Of a stretch of 64,000 nt of DNA, positions 1-8,823 are shown piece by piece. The position numbers and the translations under genes were made by a program. Positions within the stretch are counted from its first letter, which is position 1. Each line of letters starts with the position of its first letter. Source of the stretch: an uncultured Clostridia bacterium (lineage in GTDB: Bacteria; Bacillota; Clostridia; Oscillospirales; Oscillospiraceae). Where the stretch lies: positions 50,947 through 114,946 of the forward strand of contig CAMUZA010000001.1 of the NCBI GenBank assembly GCA_947165085.1, in the 5' to 3' direction. The notes under the pieces were generated by a model. That model saw only the letters and a program-made list of their open reading frames with translations. It made no database searches and was not told the DNA's origin.

Positions 1-74
1 CAATGACCCGCTGTATCCTATCCCCTAACGCATCCGCTCACCGCCTGTTTTTTGTACAAATTCCCCACAAAGGA

Positions 75-103
75 TTGCATTGCCCGAACGGTTGTTGTAT
101 AAT
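75..103 (+). promoter_or_regulatory. Sigma-A type promoter of the 1545-aa secreted protein
   Basis: TTGCAT (75-80) and TATAAT (98-103) are separated by exactly 17 bases, about 35 bases upstream of the ATG at 137. A strong GGAGGAGG lies at about 119-126. Read directly from sequence; no other gene lies between. Confidence 0.75.
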
Positions 104-136
104 TATTCTATAAAATGCGGAGGAGGCGCTTCGTAG

Positions 137-3100
137 ATGAAAAAGCATACATACCGATTGATCGCATGTCTGCTGGCGGCGGTCATGCTGCTGTCCGTTC
201 TTCCGGCGTCGTTCGCAGAGGACGCGGAACATGCGCCCGCTGCCGGCGACCTGCTCTGGGAACAGATTCTCGCACTGCGCGACGGCGTGAAGAAGCGTGA
301 CGGCGCGCCGTCGGAGGCTGATTTTGCGGCGATCTCTGCCGACGTTTACGCCCTTGTGGAAGCGTCCGGCACGGCGCGGGAGGGCAGTCTGCTCGCCAAC
401 GGCGATTTCATCCGCTGGATCGACGACGAAACGGGCATTTCCTGCTGCTACTCTCCCGCCCTTGAGGCGGACAAGGCAGGCGCGCGGGCAGGATACCGTG
501 CGCCGCAGGTTCTGACGCTCGACGACGTCCCCGCGGCTGCCGTGACGCGCGGCGGTGGTCCGTCGGCGTGGAACATCGGCTTGATCCAGCCGTGCTGGGA
601 GAGCAGCTCCCACTATGCGGACTCTTCGTTCACCAGCTATTCGCCCTACTATCTGCAGCAGGCGAACGCCCTCGCCGCGGCGACGGGCGGCAGCGTGGTC
701 CGCTACGCGATGGAGAGCGCAACCGCCGACACGATCGCCTCTGCGCTGGAGTCCTGCGGCTTCGTGATCTTCGACTCCCACGGCGGCACGGACTACGCCA
801 GCGGCGACGACTGCACCTCGCGCGCAAACACCTCCTATCTGTGGCTGTACGCCGGAACGAGCAGCATGACCGCGATCCAGGCGCTGCTGGATCCGCAGGA
901 CTATCAGGCGACGCATACCGGCGAATACAGCACCTATTCCGACGTCGTCTACTCCGGCGACCTGTACGGCGTCAACGGCACGGTCCTTGCCAACCACATG
1001 AGCGGCAGTGCGCCGCACAACATGCTCTACATGGGCATCTGCCTCGGCATGGCGACGGACGGCATGTTCGCGCCGCTGCGTGAAAAGGGCGTGGAGGTCG
1101 TCTACGGCTACTCCCAGTCCGTGACCTTCGCCGCCGAGAAAGAGTACATGCTTTCCATCACGGGAAGCCTTTTGGACGACAAGAACGTCGCCGAAGCGGT
1201 CGCCGCCGCAAAGAATTCCGTCGGTATCTGCGACCCGTACGAATCCGACTACCCCGCCTATCCGATCGTCGTCTCCTCCGAGGACAGCTATCCCGGACAG
1301 GGGCGCGTGGACGCGCCGCAGACCGTGAATTCGACCTGGCGGCTGATCGAGCCGCACACGGTCACGGTCAACATCACGAACCCCGAGTGCGGCGGCGCGA
1401 GCGTGGACGCCTACGACATCACGACGACCCCGATTTCCGGCTACTATCCCGCCGAGGTCACGGTCACGGCAGGCGACGGCACCGTCACCGTCAGCGGCAC
1501 GCATATCTACGTCCACTGCACGACGGACGTGACCGTCTCGATCACCTTTGCCCCGAAGCCGCAGGTCACCCTGTCCTTCTCGGGCATCAACTGCGCGCCG
1601 ATCACCGGCACGGCGGACGACATCGCCACCCTGCCGCACCCGACCTCGCCCTACGACGGCTATGACTTCGTCGGCTGGACGGAGACGCCCGTTGCGACCC
1701 ACGAGGCGACGCCGGGCGTGACAGAGCCCTGCCTGCAGCCCGGCACGCGCTATGCCCTGCCCTATACGGACGTGACGCTGTACGCGCTGTTCCGCCATAT
1801 CGACCACAACGGCACGCCGTCCGTCGATCGCTATATCCGCGTGACGAACGCGGCGATGCTGCAAGAGAGCGGCAGCTACCTGATTGCCGTCAATCCCTAC
1901 TACACCTCCACCGCCTACGTCTTCAACGGCGGTCTGGCTGCGCCGAACGTCAACGAGAACGACAAGACGTTCAGCTTCCTCGACTCGAGCTGCAACGCGA
2001 TCGCGAGCAACGGCGCGACCGACGCCTGCGCCGTTCAGATCGAGCCGATCGAGGGCACGGCGTACTACGGCATGCGCCTGCAGGACGGCGCGGGTAAGTA
2101 TTTCGGCAACCTCGGCTCTTCCGCGACCCTCTCCACCCGCGACGTCGGCAAGGGACCCTATCTGACGAAGATCGACATTGTGAGCAGCTCCTCCGGCTAT
2201 TTCGTCCGCATCTATAACGCGGAGGGCACGAACACCTATTACTTCTGCTTCTACGTCCACTCCACCAGCTCGACCTACACCGAGAAGTTCTGTTTCCAGT
2301 CGGCGAGCAACTACTCATCCGGCGACGGCAGATACTCCGTCGCGCTGTATAAGAAGGTCGCGGGCGTGGACGGCACGCTGCTCTATACCGGCACGCCGAT
2401 CGTCTGCGATCACGAAAACGCCGCCGGTACTCCGACCGCGCCGACCTGCACGGAGGCGGGCTTCACGACCTACCTCTGCCCGACCTGCGGCTACAAGTGG
2501 GTCGCAGCGGGCGAAAGCGCGACCGGTCACAGCTACGTTTCGACCGTCATCGCCCCGACTGCGACCGAGCACGGCTACACCTCTCACACCTGCACGGTCT
2601 GCGGCGACACCTACGTTGATACCTATACCGATCCGTTCGGTATTGAGTATCAGGTGACCTACAGCATTTTAGGGCATCTGAGCGAGCCGGTCGCGGTCAA
2701 CAGCTTCCTCGGCACGACCCTGCCGACCACCGACATCGTCCCCGCGGGCTACACCTTCGCCGGCTGGTCGCGGACGGAGATCCTGAATGAAGTCACCTCT
2801 GCGGGCATCCTCACCGGCACGTTTAAGCCGACCGCGGACACGACCCTCTACGCAGTCTACGTCCGCTCGGAGTTCTTCGCCGGCAACGGCGACTATGTGA
2901 AGGTGACTTCCGACGCCGCGCTGCAAAACGGCAAAACGCTGATCGTCTATGAGGACGGCGGCATCGCCTTTAACGGCTCCTTTGCCTCCACCTCCACCGC
3001 GCTGAACAAGGCCGGCAACTACATCAGCGTCAGCATATCGGGCGGAAGGATCGAAGCCTCGAACGAGGTGGAGGCCGCCGCCGTGACATTCAGCAAAATC

Positions 3101-4774
3101 AGCGGCACGAATTACTACTCCATTCTCCTGCCCTGCAGCAAATATATGGGCAGCACCGGCTCGGGCACAGGCATCAACGTCAACGCAAGCACGGTCTATC
3201 AGAACAGCGTCACGATCTCCTCCGGCACGGCGGCGATTGCCAACGTCTCCGGAAACAACATCTACAATTTCCTGTATAACAGCGGATCTTCCTCCAACCG
3301 CTTCGCCTACTATAACCCGAGCAACAGCACCTCCCATGCAGTCGCCCTCTACCAAAAGGACAACGGGCACACGGTGAATTATTACATCACCGCGCCGGAC
3401 GTCGCAGGCTGCACGCACGCGAACGTCCGCGAGGACGTGACGGCGGCGACCTGCACGGAAGCCGGCTTCACGACCTGCACCTGCCTGAACTGCGGCGAAG
3501 CGTGGACGAGCGCGGAGGTCGCCGCCCTCGGTCACGACTATGACGACGGCGTCGTCACGCCGCCGACGCAGGAGGCGTTCGGCTATACGACCTACACCTG
3601 CGGCCGCTGCGGCGAGAGCTATCAGACCGACTTCACCGGTCTGGACTATCAGATCACCTGTAACGTCGTCGGCGTGGACCGCGAGCCGGTGACCGTCAAC
3701 GGCTACGCCGGAACGACCCTGCCCGCCGCCTGCGACCCGGTCGAGGGCTATGCCTTTGCCGGCTGGTCTGCAAGTCCGATCAACCCCGAAAGCACCGAGG
3801 CTGCGCTGATCGAAGGCGTTTATTACCCGACCGAGGACGCGACCGTCTACGCTGTCTACGCCCGCACGGAGGACGAGACGACCTACTACACCACCGTGCC
3901 GGACTGCTTCGTTATCCGCTCGGCAGCGCTCGTGCTGAACGGCAGGCTCGACCTCGTCTTTACCGCGCAGGTCTCCGCGAACTATTCGAATGTCCGCATG
4001 GTCTTCGCCGGTCCGAACGGCACGGACACGCTGGAGGACTATGCGGTGAAGGACGGCAAATACGTCTTCACCTACAGGGGCATCACCCCGCAGTGCATCG
4101 GGGACGAGATCACCGCGACCCTCTGCGCCTCTGCGAACGGAGAGACCGTCCGCGTCAGCATTGAGAACTACTCCGTCAAGCGCTACTGCACGAATCTGCT
4201 CGCGGACGAGACGATCAGTGCGGAGCTGCGCGCGCTGCTTTCCGACCTGCTCGCCTACGGCGAAGCGGCGCAGACCTACATGAATTACCGCACCGACGCT
4301 CCCGTCACCGCCGGGGTCGAAAACACGGCGTACAGCACGTTCACCGAGCTGACCGGCTGCGGCGCGGCGTTTGACGGCGAAACGAACGAAAACGTCTACT
4401 GGCTCTCCGCGGGTCTGACGCTGACCGACAGTGTGGATATAGCGGTCCGCTTCCGCGCGGATACCGTGGACGGTCTGACCGTCTACATCACCGGCTGCGG
4501 CCGGGCGGACATCCTCACGGAGTTTACCCTCGCGGCAGGCGAAACGGACGTCTACGAAATCGTCCTTGCGGATATCGGCGCGGAATACTACGGCGATACC
4601 GTGGAGTTCGTCTTCGAGCGCGACTCCGAGCAGGTCGGCAGCACCCTGACCTACAGCGTCAGCGCCTATGTGCAGGCGAAGCAGAACGACAGCAACGCCG
4701 CCCTCGCCGCCCTCGTCCGCGCCCTGTATAACTACAGCGCCTCCGCCGCCGACTACCTCGCGGCAGCGGCATAG
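137..4774 (+). CDS. Secreted caspase-fold (clan CD) peptidase-like protein with InlB-type repeats
   Basis: A 1545-residue exported protein. Residues 1-27 form a signal peptide (Lys-Lys, hydrophobic core, cut near SFA-ED). Residues about 195-330 resemble the catalytic half of clan CD cysteine peptidases (clostripain/gingipain group): a strand ending in FDSHGG gives His215 and a strand ending in MGICLGM gives Cys302. Three InlB B-repeat-like segments follow (each about 75 residues, 'GY.F.GW' ... 'LYA.Y'), near residues 495-555, 835-915 and 1175-1250. Between them are Cys-rich pairs of the type 'CTEAGFTT..C..CG'. The C-terminal 290 residues are beta-rich and end in an Ala-rich helix; no LPxTG, SLH or other anchor is visible. 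It has its own promoter and a terminator hairpin just downstream. Peptidase activity is inferred from two motifs only; a carbohydrate- or protein-binding surface protein with a degenerate peptidase domain is possible. Confidence 0.75.
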   Translation: MKKHTYRLIACLLAAVMLLSVLPASFAEDAEHAPAAGDLLWEQILALRDGVKKRDGAPSEADFAAISADVYALVEASGTAREGSLLANGDFIRWIDDETGISCCYSPALEADKAGARAGYRAPQVLTLDDVPAAAVTRGGGPSAWNIGLIQPCWESSSHYADSSFTSYSPYYLQQANALAAATGGSVVRYAMESATADTIASALESCGFVIFDSHGGTDYASGDDCTSRANTSYLWLYAGTSSMTAIQALLDPQDYQATHTGEYSTYSDVVYSGDLYGVNGTVLANHMSGSAPHNMLYMGICLGMATDGMFAPLREKGVEVVYGYSQSVTFAAEKEYMLSITGSLLDDKNVAEAVAAAKNSVGICDPYESDYPAYPIVVSSEDSYPGQGRVDAPQTVNSTWRLIEPHTVTVNITNPECGGASVDAYDITTTPISGYYPAEVTVTAGDGTVTVSGTHIYVHCTTDVTVSITFAPKPQVTLSFSGINCAPITGTADDIATLPHPTSPYDGYDFVGWTETPVATHEATPGVTEPCLQPGTRYALPYTDVTLYALFRHIDHNGTPSVDRYIRVTNAAMLQESGSYLIAVNPYYTSTAYVFNGGLAAPNVNENDKTFSFLDSSCNAIASNGATDACAVQIEPIEGTAYYGMRLQDGAGKYFGNLGSSATLSTRDVGKGPYLTKIDIVSSSSGYFVRIYNAEGTNTYYFCFYVHSTSSTYTEKFCFQSASNYSSGDGRYSVALYKKVAGVDGTLLYTGTPIVCDHENAAGTPTAPTCTEAGFTTYLCPTCGYKWVAAGESATGHSYVSTVIAPTATEHGYTSHTCTVCGDTYVDTYTDPFGIEYQVTYSILGHLSEPVAVNSFLGTTLPTTDIVPAGYTFAGWSRTEILNEVTSAGILTGTFKPTADTTLYAVYVRSEFFAGNGDYVKVTSDAALQNGKTLIVYEDGGIAFNGSFASTSTALNKAGNYISVSISGGRIEASNEVEAAAVTFSKISGTNYYSILLPCSKYMGSTGSGTGINVNASTVYQNSVTISSGTAAIANVSGNNIYNFLYNSGSSSNRFAYYNPSNSTSHAVALYQKDNGHTVNYYITAPDVAGCTHANVREDVTAATCTEAGFTTCTCLNCGEAWTSAEVAALGHDYDDGVVTPPTQEAFGYTTYTCGRCGESYQTDFTGLDYQITCNVVGVDREPVTVNGYAGTTLPAACDPVEGYAFAGWSASPINPESTEAALIEGVYYPTEDATVYAVYARTEDETTYYTTVPDCFVIRSAALVLNGRLDLVFTAQVSANYSNVRMVFAGPNGTDTLEDYAVKDGKYVFTYRGITPQCIGDEITATLCASANGETVRVSIENYSVKRYCTNLLADETISAELRALLSDLLAYGEAAQTYMNYRTDAPVTAGVENTAYSTFTELTGCGAAFDGETNENVYWLSAGLTLTDSVDIAVRFRADTVDGLTVYITGCGRADILTEFTLAAGETDVYEIVLADIGAEYYGDTVEFVFERDSEQVGSTLTYSVSAYVQAKQNDSNAALAALVRALYNYSASAADYLAAAA

Positions 4775-4793
4775 CCGCGTCATTGTGAGCGAA

Positions 4794-4821
4794 AGCGCAG
4801 CGCCCTTACGGGCGCTGCGCT
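4794..4821. terminator. Bidirectional terminator hairpin between convergent genes
   Basis: A 12-bp perfect stem (AGCGCAGCGCCC / GGGCGCTGCGCT) with loop TTAC is followed by TTCTC on the plus strand. It lies between the ends of the surface protein (4774) and ybaK (4832), so it can end both transcripts. Confidence 0.7.
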
Positions 4822-4831
4822 TTCTCGCAGA

Positions 4832-5305
4832 TTATTTGCAAACGATGTCGCGGTAGACCAGCGGGACGACCCGCTCCAGTGACTGCGGGGCGGTCTCGAT
4901 CTGCAGGCCGATCCTGCCCGCGCTGAAAAACACCCGCTCGCAGGCGGCGGCAGTCTCGTCGATCACGGTCGGAAACTGTTTTTTCATCCCGATCGGACTG
5001 CACCCGCCGTGGACGTAGCCGGTCAGCGGCAGCAGCTCCTTCTGCGGGAGCATGGCAACGGACTTCTCTCCGACGGCCGCTGCCGCCTTTTTGAGGTCCA
5101 TCTCCTGCGCGACCGGCACCATGAACACGTAATGCCCGCCGGTTTTTCCGACCGTCACAAGGGTCTTGAACACGCACCTCACGTCCTGCCCCAGCGCCCG
5201 CGCGACCTCCGTGCCGCTCAGCGCCCCGCCCTCGTAGCTGTGGACGGCGTAGGGCAGCTTGTTCCGGTCGAGCTGCCGCATGGCGTTCGTTTTTTCCTGT
5301 TTCAT
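4832..5305 (-). CDS. ybaK: Cys-tRNA(Pro)/Cys-tRNA(Cys) deacylase, YbaK/EbsC family
   Basis: A 157-residue protein, full length for the YbaK family. The family hydrolyses mischarged Cys-tRNA(Pro), acting in trans beside prolyl-tRNA synthetase. Visible signatures are the Lys of CVFKTLV (about residue 47), thought to hold the tRNA 3' end; the central 'YVFMVPV'; and the conserved turn GGCSPIGMKK (about 99-108). Its ATG overlaps the stop of the upstream gene by four bases (ATGA), so it is the last gene of a four-gene minus-strand operon that also holds a methionine-sulfoxide reductase. Function is assigned from family motifs. Confidence 0.9.
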   Translation of the reverse strand: MKQEKTNAMRQLDRNKLPYAVHSYEGGALSGTEVARALGQDVRCVFKTLVTVGKTGGHYVFMVPVAQEMDLKKAAAAVGEKSVAMLPQKELLPLTGYVHGGCSPIGMKKQFPTVIDETAAACERVFFSAGRIGLQIETAPQSLERVVPLVYRDIVCK

Positions 5306-5922
5306 GCGTCCCTCTTGCCTTCCGTTTCCCAGTTGACCTCGCCGAAGTACCGCTCCAATTGTTCGTCAACGTCTTTTTGCGTCATAACGGAGACGCTCCC
5401 GAAAAACGGCCGTTCTTGCCCTTCGCCGAGATGTTCCTGTGTGATCCGGCAGATTTCTCCGTTTAGCATGGCTTTCCGAAACACCAGTCCCCGAAAAGGA
5501 AACGGTTCCCATTTCCCTTCTGCGTTCATCGTGTAAACGGGCTTGTTCTCTTCCGCATACCGCGCCATCGCCTCAGTGATCTGTATCGTCTGCACGTTCT
5601 GCACGCGCAGGGCTTCAAACGCGTCCAGATACGCAAAGAATTTTCCCCACGCCTGATCCTCCTGCCCGTCGGCTGCCTTCCGCAGGATATGGTCGATCCC
5701 GCCGGTGCTTTTCGAATGTTCCATGCAGGCGATATAATCGCGCAGCAGCCAAATCGGGACGCCGTTCGGCGTTTCGATGCGTTTTTCCTCTCCCGCATCG
5801 TCGCAGGCGTCCATATAGCCGTCGATCCACGCTTGCAGTATGGAAAGATCCTTCTTTCCGAGGAACAGCGCAGGGCACTCCCGAAAGCGCGGCAAATTCA
5901 AGGTGTCAAAAATCGTCTTCAT
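5302..5922 (-). CDS. Conserved hypothetical protein, 206 aa
   Basis: I do not recognise the family. It is a soluble protein without signal peptide or membrane segment, rich in aromatic and charged residues. It has two probable helical halves (about 20-110, with GVPIWLLRDYIACMEH, and 110-200). It is translationally coupled to ybaK (ATGA overlap) and starts 15 bases after the msrC stop, so it belongs to the same operon. No catalytic motif is evident. Codon use looks like its neighbours, so it is a resident chromosomal gene and not a recent insertion. Confidence 0.75.
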   Translation of the reverse strand: MKTIFDTLNLPRFRECPALFLGKKDLSILQAWIDGYMDACDDAGEEKRIETPNGVPIWLLRDYIACMEHSKSTGGIDHILRKAADGQEDQAWGKFFAYLDAFEALRVQNVQTIQITEAMARYAEENKPVYTMNAEGKWEPFPFRGLVFRKAMLNGEICRITQEHLGEGQERPFFGSVSVMTQKDVDEQLERYFGEVNWETEGKRDA

Positions 5923-5937
5923 ATTTTCTTCCCTGTT

Positions 5938-6387
5938 TCATTCGATAATCTTTTCCAGCGCCGCCGCCAGATTTATCAGTCCCTCGACGTCGGCTTTGGC
6001 AAAGCGCGCGGGAACGGGACTGTCGATGTCCAGCACCGCGATCACCGCGCCGTCCCGGTGAATCGGCACGACGATCTCCGACCTTGACGCGCTGTCGCAC
6101 GCGATATGCCCCGGAAAGGCGTGCACGTCGTCGACGACCTGCACGCGATCGTGCGCCCAGGCGGTCCCGCAGACGCCGCGCTCCTTTTCAATCCTGACGC
6201 AGGCGACCTTCCCCTGAAACGGCCCAAGCAGAAGCGCGCCGTCCTTCACGCGGTAGAAGCCTGCCCAGTTCACGTTCTCCATGGCTTGATACAGAAGCGC
6301 GGAGACGTTCGCCATAACGGAGATCTCGTCTCCCGAGATCTCCGCCAGCGCCTCCATTTGCTGCATCAGCAGCGAATAATCCGTCAT
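5938..6387 (-). CDS. msrC: Free methionine-(R)-sulfoxide reductase (GAF-domain fRMsr)
   Basis: A 149-residue single GAF-domain protein. Family knowledge: fRMsr reduces free L-methionine-(R)-sulfoxide using catalytic and resolving cysteines. The diagnostic stretch is complete: VACVRIEKERGVCG then HIACDSASRSEIVVP, giving three Cys in the expected spacing, and the closing 'AVLDIDSP'. I start at the ATG at 6387 (MTDYSLL) because AAAGGAGAAGGAAC sits immediately upstream. A longer in-frame start at 6432 would lie inside the preceding gene and adds residues not typical of the family. Second gene of the minus-strand operon. Confidence 0.92.
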   Translation of the reverse strand: MTDYSLLMQQMEALAEISGDEISVMANVSALLYQAMENVNWAGFYRVKDGALLLGPFQGKVACVRIEKERGVCGTAWAHDRVQVVDDVHAFPGHIACDSASRSEIVVPIHRDGAVIAVLDIDSPVPARFAKADVEGLINLAAALEKIIE

Positions 6388-6403
6388 GTTCCTTCTCCTT
6401 TCG

Positions 6404-6718
6404 TCAATCTGCGTCTTCTTCCAGTGCCTCAAGGAGAAAGCTGACGGGACGGAATCCGTCGTTGCAGGAAATCATCGCAGCCTTTTTGTTTTTCATCCAT
6501 CCGTCATAAAAATCCTCTGCGCCGTGCGACAGCGCCATCACGAACGGCGACACCGTATCCCACGCGCTGTCGCAGAAGCCCTTCGGCTTCTGCCAGCCGT
6601 TTGCGACGAACGTCTGCCCGAGCCGCATCCGGCAGGCGTGTTCGATCGGGTTTTCATATTCTTTTATCAAATCGTCATGGCGCGCCATGCGCATCACCGT
6701 GATTCTGACCTTTTTCAT
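6404..6718 (-). CDS. TIGR04076 family protein
   Basis: A 104-residue protein matching the TIGR04076 pattern: N-terminal 'MKKVRITV', a central GQTFVANGWQKPKGFCDSAW, and a C-terminal 'MISCNDGFRPVSF'. Two Cys (in GFCD and SCND) are family-typical and could bind a metal or form a redox pair; the family function is unknown. The ribosome site GGAAGAG precedes the ATG. It is the first gene of the operon TIGR04076-msrC-unknown-ybaK (intergenic gaps 16, 15 and -4), which hints at a role in thiol/sulfur or translation quality control; that is inference. Confidence 0.85.
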   Translation of the reverse strand: MKKVRITVMRMARHDDLIKEYENPIEHACRMRLGQTFVANGWQKPKGFCDSAWDTVSPFVMALSHGAEDFYDGWMKNKKAAMISCNDGFRPVSFLLEALEEDAD

Positions 6719-6769
6719 TTATATCTCTTCCTTTGCCCCTTCCAAAGCGAGTCAGGCATTGATCCCGTG

Positions 6770-7702
6770 TCACAGTCCGAGCAGACGCACGCCTCTCTCG
6801 TTCAGCAACGGCGCGATCACGTCGTAAGAAACCGTAAACTCCAGAATGCCCATGGCGTACGACCCGATCTCATACTCGCCGAAAATAAAGGTCAGTCCGT
6901 CTTCGCCGATCGTGAAATTGTAATCGCCGCGGTTGCGAATGGTCTCCTCATACCCGCCGAAGTAATACTCCGCCTCGCCGCTGTCTGCGATCTGCCGAAT
7001 GATCTCGTCCGAGACCGCCGCGGCAAGCCCCTCCGGATCGTCCGTGAGGTCGGCAAGTCCGAAGAATTCTCCGGTCTGCAGGTCGAAATGATATCCCGTC
7101 AGGCCGCTGCCGCCGTGCGCGCCGCCGGTATAAGTGCTGAATCCGAGTTGGACCTCGGCCAGATCTCCGTCGATGCGGCAGATCGGAAGGGTGATATCGT
7201 AGAAGTACGGGGAAAAGTACTGGCGGGAGTCTTCGCTCATCGTGTCGTACCACTCTTTTGCCATCTCGCCGAGTCCGGCTGCGGAGCAGTAGTAATAGCG
7301 GTCGTCGTCTTCCGGCACGTTGTAGATCGTGTCAAAGAATCGGTTGAAGCTGTCGCAGACGCGCTGCATTTCCGCCGGCGTCGCTTCCGTCGTTACTTTG
7401 TCGCAGGCAAGTCCCAGAAGGGGACGCTCATAGGTCCCCGTCGCGAGGACCGTGCCGTCGTCATGCGTGTATTCCTCTTCGCTCGTCTCGGAGATCAGGT
7501 CGTATCTCCAATTCGCCTCAATCTCCGGCAGCGCGTCGGTTTCGTCGTCGGTCCGGTCGTCGTCGTCCGAATCGTCGTCGATCCGTTCTTCGCGTTCTTC
7601 GTCGTCCGATTCCTCGCGGTGCGAGGCCTTCCGATCCGCCGCGCAGCCGAACAGGGACAGTGCGACCGTCAGCGCCAGCAGTACCAAAATGATCTTTTTC
7701 AT
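6770..7702 (-). CDS. DUF3298/RsiV-like lipoprotein
   Basis: A 310-residue lipoprotein with lipobox LFGC (Cys at about residue 20). A highly acidic Asp/Glu linker (about 28-60) leads to a DUF4163/DUF3298-type fold; 'GGAHGGSGLTGYHFDLQTGEFFGLADL' is the typical core. Related domains occur in RsiV anti-sigma factors and in secreted lipoproteins of Clostridia. Here no transmembrane anti-sigma part is present, so it is better read as a surface lipoprotein of unknown ligand. The start at 7702 follows AAAAGGAGAAACGAC; an upstream in-frame extension is Arg-rich and would destroy the signal peptide. Confidence 0.85.
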   Translation of the reverse strand: MKKIILVLLALTVALSLFGCAADRKASHREESDDEEREERIDDDSDDDDRTDDETDALPEIEANWRYDLISETSEEEYTHDDGTVLATGTYERPLLGLACDKVTTEATPAEMQRVCDSFNRFFDTIYNVPEDDDRYYYCSAAGLGEMAKEWYDTMSEDSRQYFSPYFYDITLPICRIDGDLAEVQLGFSTYTGGAHGGSGLTGYHFDLQTGEFFGLADLTDDPEGLAAAVSDEIIRQIADSGEAEYYFGGYEETIRNRGDYNFTIGEDGLTFIFGEYEIGSYAMGILEFTVSYDVIAPLLNERGVRLLGL

Positions 7703-7759
7703 GTCGTTTCTCCTTTTTCTGTCTCTACGGCGCGTCCGCCGTGATTCTCTGCTGCTTAT

Positions 7760-7788
7760 ATCATATACGATGCCGCCGCAAACCACAA
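7760..7788 (-). promoter_or_regulatory. Promoter of the DUF3298 lipoprotein gene
   Basis: On the minus strand TTGTGG (7783-7788) and TATGAT (7760-7765) are spaced 17 bases apart, about 60 bases upstream of the ATG at 7702. The next gene to the right is transcribed divergently. Confidence 0.45.
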
Positions 7789-7796
7789 GCCCCGTC

Positions 7797-7825
7797 TTGC
7801 ATTCTTATTCGCTTTTTGTTATAGT
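7797..7825 (+). promoter_or_regulatory. Promoter of the 157-aa lipoprotein gene
   Basis: TTGCAT (7797-7802), 17-base spacer, TATAGT (7820-7825), about 30 bases upstream of the ATG at 7856. Back-to-back with the divergent promoter at 7760-7788. Confidence 0.6.
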
Positions 7826-7855
7826 AATAGCACCATCATCAACCGGAGGAGAACG

Positions 7856-8329
7856 ATGAAAAAGACGATCCTGTTTCTTTTTGCTGCGCTTCTGTGTCTG
7901 TGCCTCTGCGCGTGCGCGCATGAAAACGTCCCCTACGAGCCGGACACGCCGCTCCCGCCCGCGCACAGCGGGACCTTCGTTTCGGAGCATGGGACGATGA
8001 CCTTCTCCGGCGACGGGGAAAGCGTCGTGATCGACTTCGACGCATATCTGGCGGAGCTGACGGGTCTGCCGGAGGGAGAGCACGCGGGAACTTACGTCTT
8101 CCTCAGCGGCGAGCTGCCCCCGAACGGCAGCGTGCCGGTCCGCTACGACGCCGCGCATGAGCTGAAGCTCACGGTGGACGGGCAGTCCGTCGTGATCGGC
8201 ATGGGGCTCGCGGCGGCGGACGGAAAGACCGCGCAGGTCGGCGTGAACGTCGTGACGCCGGAGCGGATCCCGATGCTGTTTTCGGACGACGGCTCTTTTT
8301 CCGTCGTGTTTCAGCTCGACGCCGAATGA
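7856..8329 (+). CDS. Small lipoprotein of unknown function, 157 aa
   Basis: The N-terminus has a short basic start, a Leu/Cys-rich hydrophobic core and a lipobox (LCAC, Cys at about 20), so it is exported and lipid-anchored. The mature part is beta-rich ('GTFVSEHGTMTFSGDGESVVIDF'), reminiscent of small lipocalin-like lipoproteins of Clostridia, but I cannot name a family. GGAGGAGAACG precedes the ATG. A strong bidirectional terminator lies 12 bases after the stop. Confidence 0.75.
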   Translation: MKKTILFLFAALLCLCLCACAHENVPYEPDTPLPPAHSGTFVSEHGTMTFSGDGESVVIDFDAYLAELTGLPEGEHAGTYVFLSGELPPNGSVPVRYDAAHELKLTVDGQSVVIGMGLAAADGKTAQVGVNVVTPERIPMLFSDDGSFSVVFQLDAE

Positions 8330-8340
8330 CCCATGCGCAG

Positions 8341-8374
8341 AAACGCCCTGCAGGAAATATCCTGCAGGGCGTTT
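8341..8374. terminator. Bidirectional rho-independent terminator
   Basis: A 14-bp perfect stem (AAACGCCCTGCAGG / CCTGCAGGGCGTTT) with loop AAATAT is followed by TTGCTTTT on plus and flanked by A-rich sequence for the minus strand. It separates two convergent lipoprotein genes (ends 8329 and 8401). Confidence 0.85.
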
Positions 8375-8400
8375 TGCTTTTCATAAGTACCGGGAAACGC

Positions 8401-8760
8401 TTACTGCTTCGTAAGGTGATAGCTCGAATACGTCTCCTCGAGGTCGAGCGTGGTGTCGGTCAGCGTGTAGGCATAGACCTTCTCGCTGTCCCAAAGCTCC
8501 ATCTTGGCGGTCACCGTCTTGGCTTCTTCGTCAAGCTGATAGGTGCCTTCCATGTTAATGCCGGTTTCCTCACAAGAAAGCGTGCACTTGCCTGCGCCGT
8601 CGAACGTCCAGGTCCAGGTGCCGTCGACCTCGTTGGTCTCCGTCTTCCACGTGCCTTCCAGAACGTCGCCCTTCTTCTCTTCACCGCCGCAAGCGGCAAA
8701 CATGCCCAGAACGAGCACCGCGATCAAAGCGATCGAAATCCATCTGACAGTCTTCTTCAT
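8401..8760 (-). CDS. Small lipocalin-like lipoprotein, 119 aa
   Basis: The signal peptide ends in lipobox MFAAC (Cys about residue 24). The mature domain 'LEGTWKTE...WTWTFDGAGKCTLS...GTYQLDE' has the 'GxW ... W.F...G..' pattern of small lipocalin/DUF5640-like Clostridial lipoproteins, each about 90 residues of antiparallel beta. Ligand unknown. GGAGGGAGGTGGAAATGAT precedes the ATG and a good promoter lies at 8795-8823. In the ancestral chromosome this gene sat directly downstream of rlmD (see the att site at 8914). Confidence 0.8.
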   Translation of the reverse strand: MKKTVRWISIALIAVLVLGMFAACGGEEKKGDVLEGTWKTETNEVDGTWTWTFDGAGKCTLSCEETGINMEGTYQLDEEAKTVTAKMELWDSEKVYAYTLTDTTLDLEETYSSYHLTKQ

Positions 8761-8794
8761 ATCATTTCCACCTCCCTCCGGAATTGGTTATCCT

Positions 8795-8823
8795 ACTATA
8801 GCATTCTTCCGCGCGATTGTCAA
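8795..8823 (-). promoter_or_regulatory. Promoter of the 119-aa lipoprotein gene
   Basis: On the minus strand TTGACA (8818-8823), a 17-base spacer and TATAGT (8795-8800) lie 35 bases upstream of the ATG at 8760. It overlaps the end of the truncated GNAT frame, showing that frame is not a designed gene end. Confidence 0.8.

Noticed and set aside
38..2260. 740-codon open frame antisense to the secreted protein, and a similar 704-codon one at 2669-4783
   Set aside because: They exist because the GC-rich sense gene rarely places stops on the opposite strand. They are Arg/Val/Gly-rich without domain patterns, have no promoter or ribosome site, and the sense gene has signal peptide, promoter and motifs.
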